A stretch of DNA of 64,000 nucleotides from Pseudooceanicola sp. GTDB taxonomy: Bacteria; Pseudomonadota; Alphaproteobacteria; Rhodobacterales; Rhodobacteraceae. The stretch's first letter is position 1, and each line of letters starts with the position of its first letter. The stretch is taken from NCBI GenBank assembly GCA_002709085.1, contig PAPR01000053.1:1-64000 (forward strand), in the 5' to 3' direction. Both the position numbers and the translations under genes were made by a program. The notes beneath the pieces are model-generated. The model saw nothing but the letters and a program-made list of their open reading frames with translations, had not been told where the DNA came from and ran no database searches. Positions 37,528 to 47,412 of this stretch are shown here, piece by piece.

Positions 37528-38529
37528 TCACTCGGTAAAGGACGTGGTTTCGAAACCCATCTCACCGAGGGCTGCTTCAGCTGCGGGATGCCACGGCACT
37601 GGCGGGGTCGCACCCGCTACGAAATCCTTTGTCGTGCCATCGACCACCGGATGAACCTCACGTGCGCGATCCATGTTCGACAGGAACCGCGTCACGATTT
37701 CGGACACAGCCGCCTCGGGCAGGTCGGCGCGGGCCATGATCCAGATCGGCACACCAAAGGTATTCACGGCGTCGGTCTGCTTGGGGTAGGTGTTCGCAGG
37801 GATCGTCACGGGCACCACTGCGCCGCTCGGGTTCATTTCGATTACCGCTTTCAACGTGTCCGGAACGACGGAAAGCCAGCGCACATCGCGGCTGGTCGCC
37901 AGATCCTGAAGCGCAGGAGCGCCAACGCCCATCACGGTCGTCAGCGCGTCGAGATTGCCGTCTCTCAATCCGGCAACCTGTTCGGTCAGGCTGTTGGGAC
38001 GACCCTCATAGTCGCCATCATTGATGTTCTCGGCTGTAAGAACCTGGCGCACGTAGGTATTCGCCGATGAGCCCGGCTCGCCCAGACCGACGCGCTTGCC
38101 GGTCAGGTCGCCAGGGTCCTGCGTGTCACTGTCGCCCATCACGATCATCTGGACCAGCGATGCGTAGATCGGCATGATGGCGCGCAGATCCTTGAAAGGT
38201 TCCGGGTACTTGCCTTCGCCGCGGTACGAGCTGTAGGCCTGACCGCCGGTGTGCAGGATCAACTGAGCCTCGTCGTTGCGCAGCAGGCGGTCGTTCTCGA
38301 TCACGCCGGCGCTGGGGAACGGGGTGATCTTTATGGTCTCGCTGCCTTCGTTGGCCACCGTGGCCACGGCGACGGCGTACATGTAGCCAGTGCCACCGCT
38401 CGACGAGGTCGCGAAGCCCAATTCCTGCAGGTCAGCTGCCAGTGCGGCGGCGCTGGTCATGGTCGCGGCGGCCAGGCCCAGAAGCCCCCCCCGCAAGGTC
38501 GTCTTGATGCTTAAAGAAACCATTTTCAT
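37528..38529 (-). CDS. TAXI family TRAP transporter solute-binding subunit
   Basis: ELGFATSSSGGTGYMYAVAVATVANEG...; DLTGKRVGLGEPGSSANTYV. Confidence 0.9.
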   Translation of the reverse strand: MKMVSLSIKTTLRGGLLGLAAATMTSAAALAADLQELGFATSSSGGTGYMYAVAVATVANEGSETIKITPFPSAGVIENDRLLRNDEAQLILHTGGQAYSSYRGEGKYPEPFKDLRAIMPIYASLVQMIVMGDSDTQDPGDLTGKRVGLGEPGSSANTYVRQVLTAENINDGDYEGRPNSLTEQVAGLRDGNLDALTTVMGVGAPALQDLATSRDVRWLSVVPDTLKAVIEMNPSGAVVPVTIPANTYPKQTDAVNTFGVPIWIMARADLPEAAVSEIVTRFLSNMDRAREVHPVVDGTTKDFVAGATPPVPWHPAAEAALGEMGFETTSFTE

Positions 38530-38558
38530 CTCCTCTTGGTCTCACTTCGGGATCGTTT

Positions 38559-40475
38559 CTATTGGCGCGCAGAGCCGCGCGCCGTGACTGTTTCGCCCTT
38601 GCTGCGGGACAATTCGCCGATGGCTATGGCTGCTGCGATCAGCAACGCCCCGGCGATGTCGGTGAGGTGATCCGGCGCAAAGGCCATCAAGGCACCAATC
38701 AGGAACATCGCCCGACGCAGCAGCCCGATTCTCCCGCGGAAATATCCGACCGTGGCGGCAGACAGGCCCAGGACGGCCAGACCCGAATTGACCAGCGGGA
38801 CCAACAAGGCAGTGACGTCCCCCTGGAACAGAAGGCCGGGCTGGAAGACAAAGAGGTAGGGCATCAGGAAGGCGGGTAGGGCGATGCGCAGCGATGTGAA
38901 CGATGTTTGCAGCGGCGCGGACCCGGCAATCCCGGCGGCGGTGAACGAGCCGAGCGCGACCGGCGGCGTAATTGCCGACAGCGTGCCGAAATAGAACACG
39001 AACATATGCGCCGCGATCGGAGGCACGCCCAGACGCACCATCACCGGCGCAATGATCAGGGCGAGGATGATGTAGCAGGCGACGGTGGGCAATCCCATGC
39101 CGAGGATGATTGAGCTGACCATGGTCAGGATCAACAGTAGAAGCAGGGAGTTTTCGGCCGCGGCGGTCATGATCGTGGTCAGGTTCAGACCCAGCCCGGT
39201 GACTTCGACGACACCGACGATGATGCCCGCCACCGCGACGGCGACAGTGATGGGCGCGACGCTTCGCATCCCGTCAACCATGGCGTTCATCAGGGCACGC
39301 GGGCCCAGCCGGTGCCTTGGGTTCACCATGTTCATCAACAGCAGCACGGCGAGGCTGACAATGGCCGCATAGCGTGGCGAATACTGCATGAGCACCATGC
39401 CGAACAGGATACCGAGCGGCACGAGCAAAAAGATCGAGTCCTTTAGCAACTGGACCGTCTGGCCCTTTTCGAAATCGTCGAGGCCACGCAGTTCGAGCTT
39501 GGCAGCTTCCAGATCGACGACGAAAAAGAGGTTGGTGTAATAGATCAGCGCCGGGAAAAACGCGGCCATGATTATGGTGCTGTAGCCGACCTGCAACATG
39601 TCAGCCATGATGAAGACCGCCGCGCCCATGACTGGCGGCATGATCTGACTGCCTGAGGATGCGACGGCCTCAACCGCGCCGGAAAAATGTGGCGAATAGC
39701 CCACGCGTTTCATCATTGGGATGGTGAAGGTACCGCTTGCGGCGACGTTGGCGACGGCTGAACCCGAAACACTGCCGAGCAGCCCGCTGCCGACCACGGC
39801 GATCTTGGCCGGGCCGCCGCGCATGCGCCCGACCAGCAACTGCGACAGCCGCACAAAGGTATCTGACGCGCCGGTTGCAGCCAGAAAGGATGAGAAGACC
39901 AGAAAGTAAAGAACCACATCTGCCACCGCACCCAGCGGAACGCCTAGCACGCCCTTGGTGGTCAGGTAGTTGCCCGCCATCAGAGAGCTCCAGCTAAGCC
40001 CGCGATGGGACAGGATGTCGGGCATGGAGCGTCCGAACAAGGCATAGAGGATGAACGCGATTGCGATAAGCGGCAGGGCAGCCCCAAAGGCGAACCAGGT
40101 CGCAATCAGCAAAGCGATCACCATGATCGACGCAAGAATGACCTCTGTCTGGCCATAAAACCCGGCGCTTTCGGCAATGTTCTGGAAATCCACCACGATA
40201 AAGCCAGCCGTGAGCGCGCTGGCGGCCACACCCACCGCGACGAGGGTGATCAAGAGCGTGCGTTTCGCACCTGTCGCAGGGCTACGCTCGGCCAAACCGA
40301 GGAAGACAAGGCAGATCGCCGAGCCGAGCAGCACGGACCGCTGGATCAACGCCGGATATGTCCCATACCAGGCCGTGTAGAAATAGAATGCCGCCGTGGA
40401 CAGCGCGATTGCGGCGATCAAGGCGCGCAAGACGCGGCGCAATGGGTCGGACGGGGATGCGGTGTCGATCGTCAA
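38559..40475 (-). CDS. TRAP transporter fused permease (TAXI-associated)
   Basis: RGGPAKIAVVGSGLLGSVSGSAVANVAASGTFTIPMMKRVGYSPHFSGAVEAVASSGSQIMPPVMGAAVF. Confidence 0.93.
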   Translation of the reverse strand: MTIDTASPSDPLRRVLRALIAAIALSTAAFYFYTAWYGTYPALIQRSVLLGSAICLVFLGLAERSPATGAKRTLLITLVAVGVAASALTAGFIVVDFQNIAESAGFYGQTEVILASIMVIALLIATWFAFGAALPLIAIAFILYALFGRSMPDILSHRGLSWSSLMAGNYLTTKGVLGVPLGAVADVVLYFLVFSSFLAATGASDTFVRLSQLLVGRMRGGPAKIAVVGSGLLGSVSGSAVANVAASGTFTIPMMKRVGYSPHFSGAVEAVASSGSQIMPPVMGAAVFIMADMLQVGYSTIIMAAFFPALIYYTNLFFVVDLEAAKLELRGLDDFEKGQTVQLLKDSIFLLVPLGILFGMVLMQYSPRYAAIVSLAVLLLMNMVNPRHRLGPRALMNAMVDGMRSVAPITVAVAVAGIIVGVVEVTGLGLNLTTIMTAAAENSLLLLLILTMVSSIILGMGLPTVACYIILALIIAPVMVRLGVPPIAAHMFVFYFGTLSAITPPVALGSFTAAGIAGSAPLQTSFTSLRIALPAFLMPYLFVFQPGLLFQGDVTALLVPLVNSGLAVLGLSAATVGYFRGRIGLLRRAMFLIGALMAFAPDHLTDIAGALLIAAAIAIGELSRSKGETVTARGSARQ

Positions 40476-40549
40476 AGCTTGTTCCTCCCTTCGGCCTGCA
40501 GGCGATACCCGGTGGCCGCAATTCTCAATCGAGCATTATGGTCTCAGCG

Positions 40550-42703
40550 TCATTCTGCGGAGGCCTTGCTTCTACCCGCCGTGCTCTGGACGTCGGCCCG
40601 TCCCGATTGCGCGACAGGGCGATGCAATGACAGCGCGTCCAAAGCGACAAAGCTGCCGTCCCGTGACAGGGCAAGCGGATTGATTTCGATCTCCTCGATG
40701 CTTTCATCGGCGGCAAAGGCGTCGCCGAGGCGTGACAGCTCTTGCGCCAGCGTCGCGATGTCGCCGGTCGGGCCACCCCGGTAGCCGGTGAAGAGCGGCG
40801 CACTGTCGAGGTTGTGGATCATTGCGCTGATTGCCTGCGCCGGCATCGGCAGATAGGCCATGGCGCGATCCGGCCGCAGTTCGACCTCGACCCCGCCGCG
40901 TCCGATCAGCAGCAGCGGGCCAAAGACTGGATCCCGTCGAAAGCCGACGATCAGCTCCTGGGCCACGGGTGTCATCTCTTGCAACAGGATTCCGTCCAGT
41001 CGCAGCGAACCGGCTTTGGCGATATCCATCATCTCGCGCACCGCATCGGCGATCTCGTCGGCAGAGGTCAGACCCAGCCTGACACCGCCGTGCTCGCTCT
41101 TGTGCAGCATGTCCGCGCTTTGCAGCTTTACCGCGAGCGGTGCTTTCAGCGTGTCCAGCGCGGCGCGGGCGTCTTCCGGCGATTGCACGAGCTTTTGGGC
41201 CGGGAACCTGAGATGACAATGGGCGCGTATGAAGTCCTGCGCATGAACCTCAGAACGTGCATCGCAGGCCTCCGGACCGGGCAGGGGTGTCGGCCATTCA
41301 ATTCCGGCAAGCGCGTCAGCGTGACCCTGTCCTTCGGCCAGGGCGCGCGCCTGTGTCATGGCGGCGACGGCTTGGGGAATGTCGGGATAGACCGGCAGCC
41401 CGTTGCGTTCCAACTCCGCCACCACATCGGGTCGGGCACCGATCCAGACCACAACGACCTGCTTGCCGGCCTTGGCAAATGCACGCACCAGGCTTTGCGA
41501 CAGATCGCCCGAGATGGAGCCCATCAGACCGATGAACAGCACAAAGGAGTCGTGATGCGGCGCAGCGCCGAGCGCGTCGAGAACGCGCCCAAAGATCGAA
41601 CTGTCGCCCGCCACGCCGCCTGTCACATCCAGCGGATTGTTGGCCGATACGTAGTCAGGCAGCGCCGCGTCGACCCGTTCGCAGGTCTCTGCGTCAAAGG
41701 GCGGCACGGTGAACCCGGCGTCCTCCAGTTCGTCCGCCAGCAACACACCGGCACCGCCGGACACGCTGATGACGCCGACGTTGCGCCCGGTCGGTGCGGG
41801 TTGCATCAGGACCAGCCGCGCAACGTCACCCATTTCGAGCAGAGAGTTCACCCGAAGGATACCGATCTGGTCGAACAACGCCTGATAGCGCGCGTCCTCA
41901 CCCGCCAGTGCGCCGGTGTGGGAGGCCGCTGCCGCCGCGCCGGTCTCTGATCGCCCGGCCTTGATCAGCAGGATTGGCTTGCCGGCGGCGATTGCCGTTC
42001 GTGCGGCTTCGCGGAAGGCGGGGCCATCCTTGATATCCTCAATGTAGCATCCGATCACGCGGGTATCGGGATCGCGGGCCAGATGATAGATGGCGTCCGC
42101 AACCGTCACCCCGGCCTCATTGCCGGTCGCGACCCAGGATGAAACACCGATGCCGCGCTGAAACATCATGTCGAGCCAGTAGGCACCCAGCGCACCGCTC
42201 TGCGAGACAAAGGCAAATCCGCCTTCAATCAGATCGTGGTCCTCCATCGCGGTCGTGAAGGAGGCGATGACACGATTGCGAACGTTTATGGCGCCGAGGC
42301 AATTGGGGCCCAGCAGCAGGACCCCGGCGGCGTCGCAGAGCGCGCGCAGACGTGTCTGAATCTCACCGCCCTCCGCCGACAATTCCGCAAAGCCGGACGA
42401 GAATACGACAAAGGCGCGCACGCCTGCGGTGATCCCCTCGCGGATGGCGTCCTCGACCATCGCAGCGGGTGTGGCAACGATGGCCAGGTCAATGGGCTGG
42501 CCGATGGACGAAAGGCTGGGATATGCGGGCAGGCCCTGCACGTCGCGCGACTTTGGGTTCACCGGATAAATCGTGCCGCGATAGCCCATCTTCTTCATGT
42601 AGGCGATCGGGCGTCCGCCCAGTTTCATCTCATTCGAAGAGGCACCGACCACTGCGATTGAGGCCGGATTAAACAGAACGTCGAGTGATTTGAAGGCGGT
42701 CAT
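40550..42703 (-). CDS. fused ADP-forming acyl-CoA synthetase (alpha-beta)
   Basis: FKSLDVLFNPASIAVVGASSNEMKLGGRPIAYMKKMGY; AAASHTGALAG; ATP-grasp ending IEEIEINPLALSRDGSFVALDAL. Confidence 0.93.
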   Translation of the reverse strand: MTAFKSLDVLFNPASIAVVGASSNEMKLGGRPIAYMKKMGYRGTIYPVNPKSRDVQGLPAYPSLSSIGQPIDLAIVATPAAMVEDAIREGITAGVRAFVVFSSGFAELSAEGGEIQTRLRALCDAAGVLLLGPNCLGAINVRNRVIASFTTAMEDHDLIEGGFAFVSQSGALGAYWLDMMFQRGIGVSSWVATGNEAGVTVADAIYHLARDPDTRVIGCYIEDIKDGPAFREAARTAIAAGKPILLIKAGRSETGAAAAASHTGALAGEDARYQALFDQIGILRVNSLLEMGDVARLVLMQPAPTGRNVGVISVSGGAGVLLADELEDAGFTVPPFDAETCERVDAALPDYVSANNPLDVTGGVAGDSSIFGRVLDALGAAPHHDSFVLFIGLMGSISGDLSQSLVRAFAKAGKQVVVVWIGARPDVVAELERNGLPVYPDIPQAVAAMTQARALAEGQGHADALAGIEWPTPLPGPEACDARSEVHAQDFIRAHCHLRFPAQKLVQSPEDARAALDTLKAPLAVKLQSADMLHKSEHGGVRLGLTSADEIADAVREMMDIAKAGSLRLDGILLQEMTPVAQELIVGFRRDPVFGPLLLIGRGGVEVELRPDRAMAYLPMPAQAISAMIHNLDSAPLFTGYRGGPTGDIATLAQELSRLGDAFAADESIEEIEINPLALSRDGSFVALDALSLHRPVAQSGRADVQSTAGRSKASAE

Positions 42704-42705
42704 GA

Positions 42706-43067
42706 TTAGGCGCTTCCCTTGCTTGCGTCGTCGTCTTGCGCGGTCGCGACCTGGATTGGGTCGCCGTGATGGACCATACGTACGCGTATGTTGTCGTCAT
42801 AGCGCAGGTGCCCCAACTCAGGCCGAAACCGGCCCAATCGCGTGATAGGACCCGAACTGGGTAGATCAGCATGCGTGAGGGTGTCGGAGGGCGACATCCG
42901 CCGGCCCCGAGGGCCATTCCGAAATGCCCGAAAACGACGGGGTTGAGCATTCGTTAGCGCGACATCCGCATCCCCGACCTGGTGGAAATGAGCGGGAGCT
43001 TCACGCACCCCGCCCATCGGAGTCTGGTCTCTTACGGTGACGCGCGCGCTGACGTGGGGGCGTGTCA
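42706..43067 (-). CDS. small conserved-context protein of unknown function (GTG start)
   Basis: GTG start overlapping the enoyl-CoA hydratase TGA, AAAGGA upstream, stop 2 bp before the synthetase ATG; VTRPHVSARVTVRDQTPMGGVREAPAHFHQVGDADVALTN...DDDASKGSA. Confidence 0.5.
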
Positions 43068-43883
43068 CGCGGGTTTGTCCTTTGCTGTCATGCGGTCCCA
43101 GTCGAACGCCAGGGGTTGCTTGTCGATGAAGCGCTGTACCGCCTCCTTGTGGTAGTCCGAGGCGAGGCAAAGTGTTTGCGCCATCGCCTCCTGATCGGCC
43201 AGTGCCCGTTGGTCGGTGTGCAGCGATTGGTTGAGAATTGCCTTGGACATTCCGGCGGCCAGACGCGAGGCATCATCGAACCGGCGCGCGAAGGCAAAGG
43301 CGGCCTCCATCAGAGCTTCGGGCTCGTGGACCTCCAGCACGATACCGAGGTCGCGGGCCTCTTCTGCACCAAGTGATCTGGCTGTCATCACCAGCTCTTT
43401 TGCGCGGGACAGGCCGACGATGCGCGGCAGCAGGAAGAACCCACCGAGGTCCGGCACCAGCCCGATGCGCCCGAATACAGCGCAGAACCGGGCGCGGGTG
43501 GAGGCCAGCACAAAGTCCGACGCCAGCGCCAGGTTGAACCCCGCCCCGAATGCGGGCCCGTCTACCGCTGCGATGACCGGCAACTCAAGATTGCTGAGTT
43601 CGGTGAACCAGGTGTGCAGCAGGGCGATACGCTCGCGGTTCATATCGACCGGGCGTTCTTCTTCGGACAGGGCCTTGAGATCGCCACCGGCGCAGAACGC
43701 CCCGCCGCTACCGGTTATGATCAGCGATCGCAAATCGCGGTTCGCCCGGATCCGCGGCAGAATTGCGGCGATCTCTTCGCGCATGGCGATGTCCAGCGCA
43801 TGACGAACGTCGGGACGGGTGAAAGTGATGACGCCTGTGCGTCCATGAATCTCGTAGGTAAGTGTCTGGAAGGTCTCGGCCAT
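43065..43883 (-). CDS. enoyl-CoA hydratase/isomerase family protein
   Basis: GGAFCAGGDLKAL, AAVDGPAFGAGFNLALASDFVLAS. Confidence 0.93.
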   Translation of the reverse strand: MAETFQTLTYEIHGRTGVITFTRPDVRHALDIAMREEIAAILPRIRANRDLRSLIITGSGGAFCAGGDLKALSEEERPVDMNRERIALLHTWFTELSNLELPVIAAVDGPAFGAGFNLALASDFVLASTRARFCAVFGRIGLVPDLGGFFLLPRIVGLSRAKELVMTARSLGAEEARDLGIVLEVHEPEALMEAAFAFARRFDDASRLAAGMSKAILNQSLHTDQRALADQEAMAQTLCLASDYHKEAVQRFIDKQPLAFDWDRMTAKDKPA

Positions 43884-43918
43884 GGCTCCCCCAATCTGGC
43901 GTGTCGTTCCCAAAGGAA

Positions 43919-43939
43919 AAACTGTTTCTAGTATAGTTT
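43919..43939. promoter_or_regulatory. candidate operator, minus strand AAACTATACTAGAAACAGTTT
   Basis: Plus strand aaactgtttctagtatagttt; shares AAACTATACTA with 34063-34073. Confidence 0.55.
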
Positions 43940-44045
43940 CACCGGCAGTTTGCGTCTCAAATGCTTTAAGCCTCTACTGTATGCCCGACCTCCCGACCGG
44001 CCCGAAGGCCACCCCGGCTATTCGGCCACGGAGGCGATTGCGCGG

Positions 44046-45182
44046 TCATAGGTCCAGTGAGCGTGCGATAAGGTTCCTCTGAACCTCCGACGTGCCCTCG
44101 CCGATGACGTAGACCAGCGCGTCGCGGTGGATACGCCCGACCGGGTAGTCGCGCATGATGCCCGCGCCGCCAAAGATGCGGATCGCCTGTTCGGAGCAGC
44201 GCACAGCGGTTTCCGAGGCGACCAGCTTGACCTTGGCGGCCATTGCCGCGGTCAGCTTGCCCTGATCCACCAGCCAGGCGCCGTGGTAGACCAGCCAGCG
44301 CGCGGCCTCTATCTCGGCCTCCATATCGGCGATCTTGTGCGCGATAGCCTGGTAGGTTCCCAACGGCTTGCCGGCGATCTCACGATCACGAGCATAGGCA
44401 ATCGAGGCGTCCCGTGCCGCACGCGCCATGCCCAGCGCGTTGGCCGCCACCCCGACCCGGTTTTCGGAGAGGGAATCGAGAATGATCGGATAGGTGCCGG
44501 TCTGATGACCGAGCAAGGCATCATCCGGAACTTCCAGTCCGTCGATATGAATAAGCCCGGTTTCCGAGGCACGAATACCTTCCTTGTCGAGCTTGTTGAT
44601 AACCACCGCCGAGTTCGGCAGGTCGACGATGAACAAGCTGATCGCATGCGGCTTGAGCTCGGGAGAGGTGCGCGCGGCCAGAAGCATGAAATCCGAATAG
44701 GGCGAGTTCGTGATATAGGTCTTGGCCCCGGAAATCCGCCAGCCGCCGTCGATCTTCTCGGCCTTGGTGCTGAGCGACCGAATGTTGGACCCGCCGCGCG
44801 GCTCCGACAAACCAAAGGCCCCAACCTTGGTGCCGTCAAAGGCACCGGGCAGATATTTCGCCTTTTGCTCGGGCGTGCCCGCCTTCCAAATCGGCCAGAT
44901 TCCTAGGTGTGTATGTGCCGACCAGGTGGAGGCAAAACCCTGACTGGCATAGCTCAGTTCCTCACGCACGATGCAGTCGGAAATCTTGTCCATCCCCGAC
45001 CCGCCGTCCTGCGTCGGATAGCGTACGCCCAGCAGACCGAGATCCCCCCATTTGCGGAACATATCGCGGGGAAACGTCTCGTCATCATCATGCTTGCGGG
45101 CAATCGGCATGATCTCTTCGGCGGCAAAGCGTCTGACGGTGTCGCGGACCTGCTCATGTTCTTGAGTGAAGCTGAAATCCAT
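44046..45182 (-). CDS. acyl-CoA dehydrogenase
   Basis: Canonical YVIGEGTSEVQRNLIARSL and FGLSEPRGGSNIRSLST. Confidence 0.94.
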   Translation of the reverse strand: MDFSFTQEHEQVRDTVRRFAAEEIMPIARKHDDDETFPRDMFRKWGDLGLLGVRYPTQDGGSGMDKISDCIVREELSYASQGFASTWSAHTHLGIWPIWKAGTPEQKAKYLPGAFDGTKVGAFGLSEPRGGSNIRSLSTKAEKIDGGWRISGAKTYITNSPYSDFMLLAARTSPELKPHAISLFIVDLPNSAVVINKLDKEGIRASETGLIHIDGLEVPDDALLGHQTGTYPIILDSLSENRVGVAANALGMARAARDASIAYARDREIAGKPLGTYQAIAHKIADMEAEIEAARWLVYHGAWLVDQGKLTAAMAAKVKLVASETAVRCSEQAIRIFGGAGIMRDYPVGRIHRDALVYVIGEGTSEVQRNLIARSLDL

Positions 45183-45278
45183 TCTTTATACTGTCCCCTG
45201 TAGGAAATTTTTGCTGACAACCGTACCGACATGCGGGGCCCCGAGAACGTTCAACGGGGCGCGCATGTCCTCGGGCGC

Positions 45279-46433
45279 TCAATCTTTCGGAAAGATACCC
45301 ATCTTCTTTGCAATCACCTGCAACATCACCTCGTTGGCACCACCGCCAACGGCTGTCTGGCGGGCCTCGCGGTAGACGCGCGTGATGAAGTTGTCGTTCA
45401 CGATGCCCTGGCCGCCCCAGAACTGGGTCAGCTCGACCGGTATCTCCATCGACAACCTGCCGATCATGTACTTGGCCATCGACGCCAGCTTGGTCACGTC
45501 CTCTCCGGCCAGATGCGCTTCGAGCGCGCGGTAGAGCAGGGAGCGGACCGCCTCGACCTGGGTCTGCATCTCGGCCAGCTTGAAGTAGATATACTGATTG
45601 TCGAGAAGCGGCTTGCCAAAGGCCTTGCGCTGGCGAAGGTACTCGATGGTCTCATTGATGGCGATGTCCAGGAACCGCCAGGACCGGGCCACGACGAACA
45701 GGCGTTCCTCCTGGAACTGCTGCATTTGGTAGAGAAACCCGCGGCCTTCTTCGCCGATCAGGTTGGCCTGGGGAATGCGCACATCGTCAAAGAACAAAAG
45801 CGCAGTGTCCGATGACTTGTACCCCACCTTGTCGAGCTTCTTGCCCACGGTGATGCCGGGGGTATCCAGCGGCAGAACGATCAGCGACTTGTTCTTGTGC
45901 GGCGCGTTTTCGGTGCCGGTATTGACCAGAAGGCAGATCCAGTCACCCTGAACGCCGTTGGTGATCCACATCTTGGATCCGTTGATGATGTAGTCGCCGC
46001 CGTCCTTGCGTGCGGTGGTTTTCAGGCTTGCCACGTCAGAGCCTGCGCCGGCTTCGCTGACCCCGATACAGCCGACCAGATCGCCGGCAATCGTGGGGGC
46101 CAGGAACTCTTCCTTCAGGCGGTCGCTGCCGTAATTGGCCAGCGCCGGGGTGCACATATTGGTCTGCACGCCGATGGCCGAACAGATGCCCATGGTGCGG
46201 ATGCCGCCCAGTTCCTCGGCAAAGACGATCTCGTAGGACAGGTCCAACGCCATGCCGCCGTAAGCCTCGGGCTTGCCGATGCCGAGCAGGCCAGCGTTGC
46301 CAAAGGCTTTCATCACCTGACGAGCCGGAAAAATCCCCTCTTCTTCCCATTGATCGACAAAGGGATTCACATGGGTATCGACCACTGCGCGAGTGGTTCG
46401 GCGCAGGGCTTCGTGGTCTTCGTTCCAGATCAT
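45279..46433 (-). CDS. acyl-CoA dehydrogenase
   Basis: GVSEAGAGSDVASLKTTARKDGGDYIINGSKMWITNG; TAVGGGANEVMLQVIAKKMG. Confidence 0.94.
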   Translation of the reverse strand: MIWNEDHEALRRTTRAVVDTHVNPFVDQWEEEGIFPARQVMKAFGNAGLLGIGKPEAYGGMALDLSYEIVFAEELGGIRTMGICSAIGVQTNMCTPALANYGSDRLKEEFLAPTIAGDLVGCIGVSEAGAGSDVASLKTTARKDGGDYIINGSKMWITNGVQGDWICLLVNTGTENAPHKNKSLIVLPLDTPGITVGKKLDKVGYKSSDTALLFFDDVRIPQANLIGEEGRGFLYQMQQFQEERLFVVARSWRFLDIAINETIEYLRQRKAFGKPLLDNQYIYFKLAEMQTQVEAVRSLLYRALEAHLAGEDVTKLASMAKYMIGRLSMEIPVELTQFWGGQGIVNDNFITRVYREARQTAVGGGANEVMLQVIAKKMGIFPKD

Positions 46434-46882
46434 GCTGCGCCCTCCTGACGAGGACGGCGACGCACGATCAGATGCGCTTCGCCGATCTGGGAGACCTGGT
46501 TGTCGGGCGCGATAACGCGAACCTCAAAGATGATCTGACCTTGCAACTTACCCCCGCCGCTACGCCCGATCACCGTTGCGTCGGCGGTGAGAACATCGCC
46601 GACAAAGGCCGGCGAGAGGAAACGCCAGGGACCAAGCTGACCCATCGCGACCAGGCTATCACTCAGGAGGTTGCCGACCGAGGCCATCGCCTGCGCCACT
46701 GGATGCGGGCCATGCGCGATTGCGCGGCCAAAGCGGTTGTCCGAGCTGGTGTTGATCGGGTGAAAGGCGCCGAATAACTCCGAATGTCGGCCAATCCGCT
46801 CGGCGCTGCAATCGATGTCGGGCAAGGTCAGCAGCATCCCTGGCAGCAGGTCTTCATACCAGTAGTTAGTCGTCGATGTCAT
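46430..46882 (-). CDS. MaoC family hotdog dehydratase
   Basis: YWYEDLLPGMLLTLPDIDCSAERIGRHSELFGAFHPINTSSDNRFGRAIAHGPHPVAQAMASV. Confidence 0.85.
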   Translation of the reverse strand: MTSTTNYWYEDLLPGMLLTLPDIDCSAERIGRHSELFGAFHPINTSSDNRFGRAIAHGPHPVAQAMASVGNLLSDSLVAMGQLGPWRFLSPAFVGDVLTADATVIGRSGGGKLQGQIIFEVRVIAPDNQVSQIGEAHLIVRRRPRQEGAA

Positions 46883-47412
46883 TTGCGTCCTCCTCTGCAG
46901 GCAGAAGTATCATCCAATGACAGATGAATCACAAGTCATAATTCGCCCTGCGGTCTGTCGGAACGTTCCAGATCCAGCAGATCGCAACAGAGCGATGCCG
47001 CACAGTGCCTCGCCATTCTGAGGTGATGTCGTGATAGGGCCGATCGCGAGAGGGGGAAGGTTACTGGCGGTCTGTAATCTCACCGCAACGGAGGCGATCC
47101 GTAAAGCACAAGTGCCCCGGTCCAGCGTCCCCTGTTCCGCCCACACAATGCCTATCAACGCGGAATAGATATTGGTGGCCTGATCGAAATTGATCAGGGC
47201 TTCGTACATCCGTGCCGTGAGCAGGTTAATCAGGAGGGCGGGTTCAGCGTCAGGTCGCGCGCGACCCGACCCTACCGCGCGGCTTTTGCAGATACCGCGC
47301 CGTGGCCGGGTTATTGATCCGAACGCCCATAAGATTTCCTGACGCTATACCGAACTACCGAAGGACTGTAGGGGTCGATCACTCCCCGGCCAAACAGTCC
47401 CCGGCGAGATCC

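Noticed and set aside
46910-47209. Minus-strand 99-aa ORF between MaoC and TetR
   Set aside because: No motifs, no convincing start context; likely non-coding spacer or promoter.
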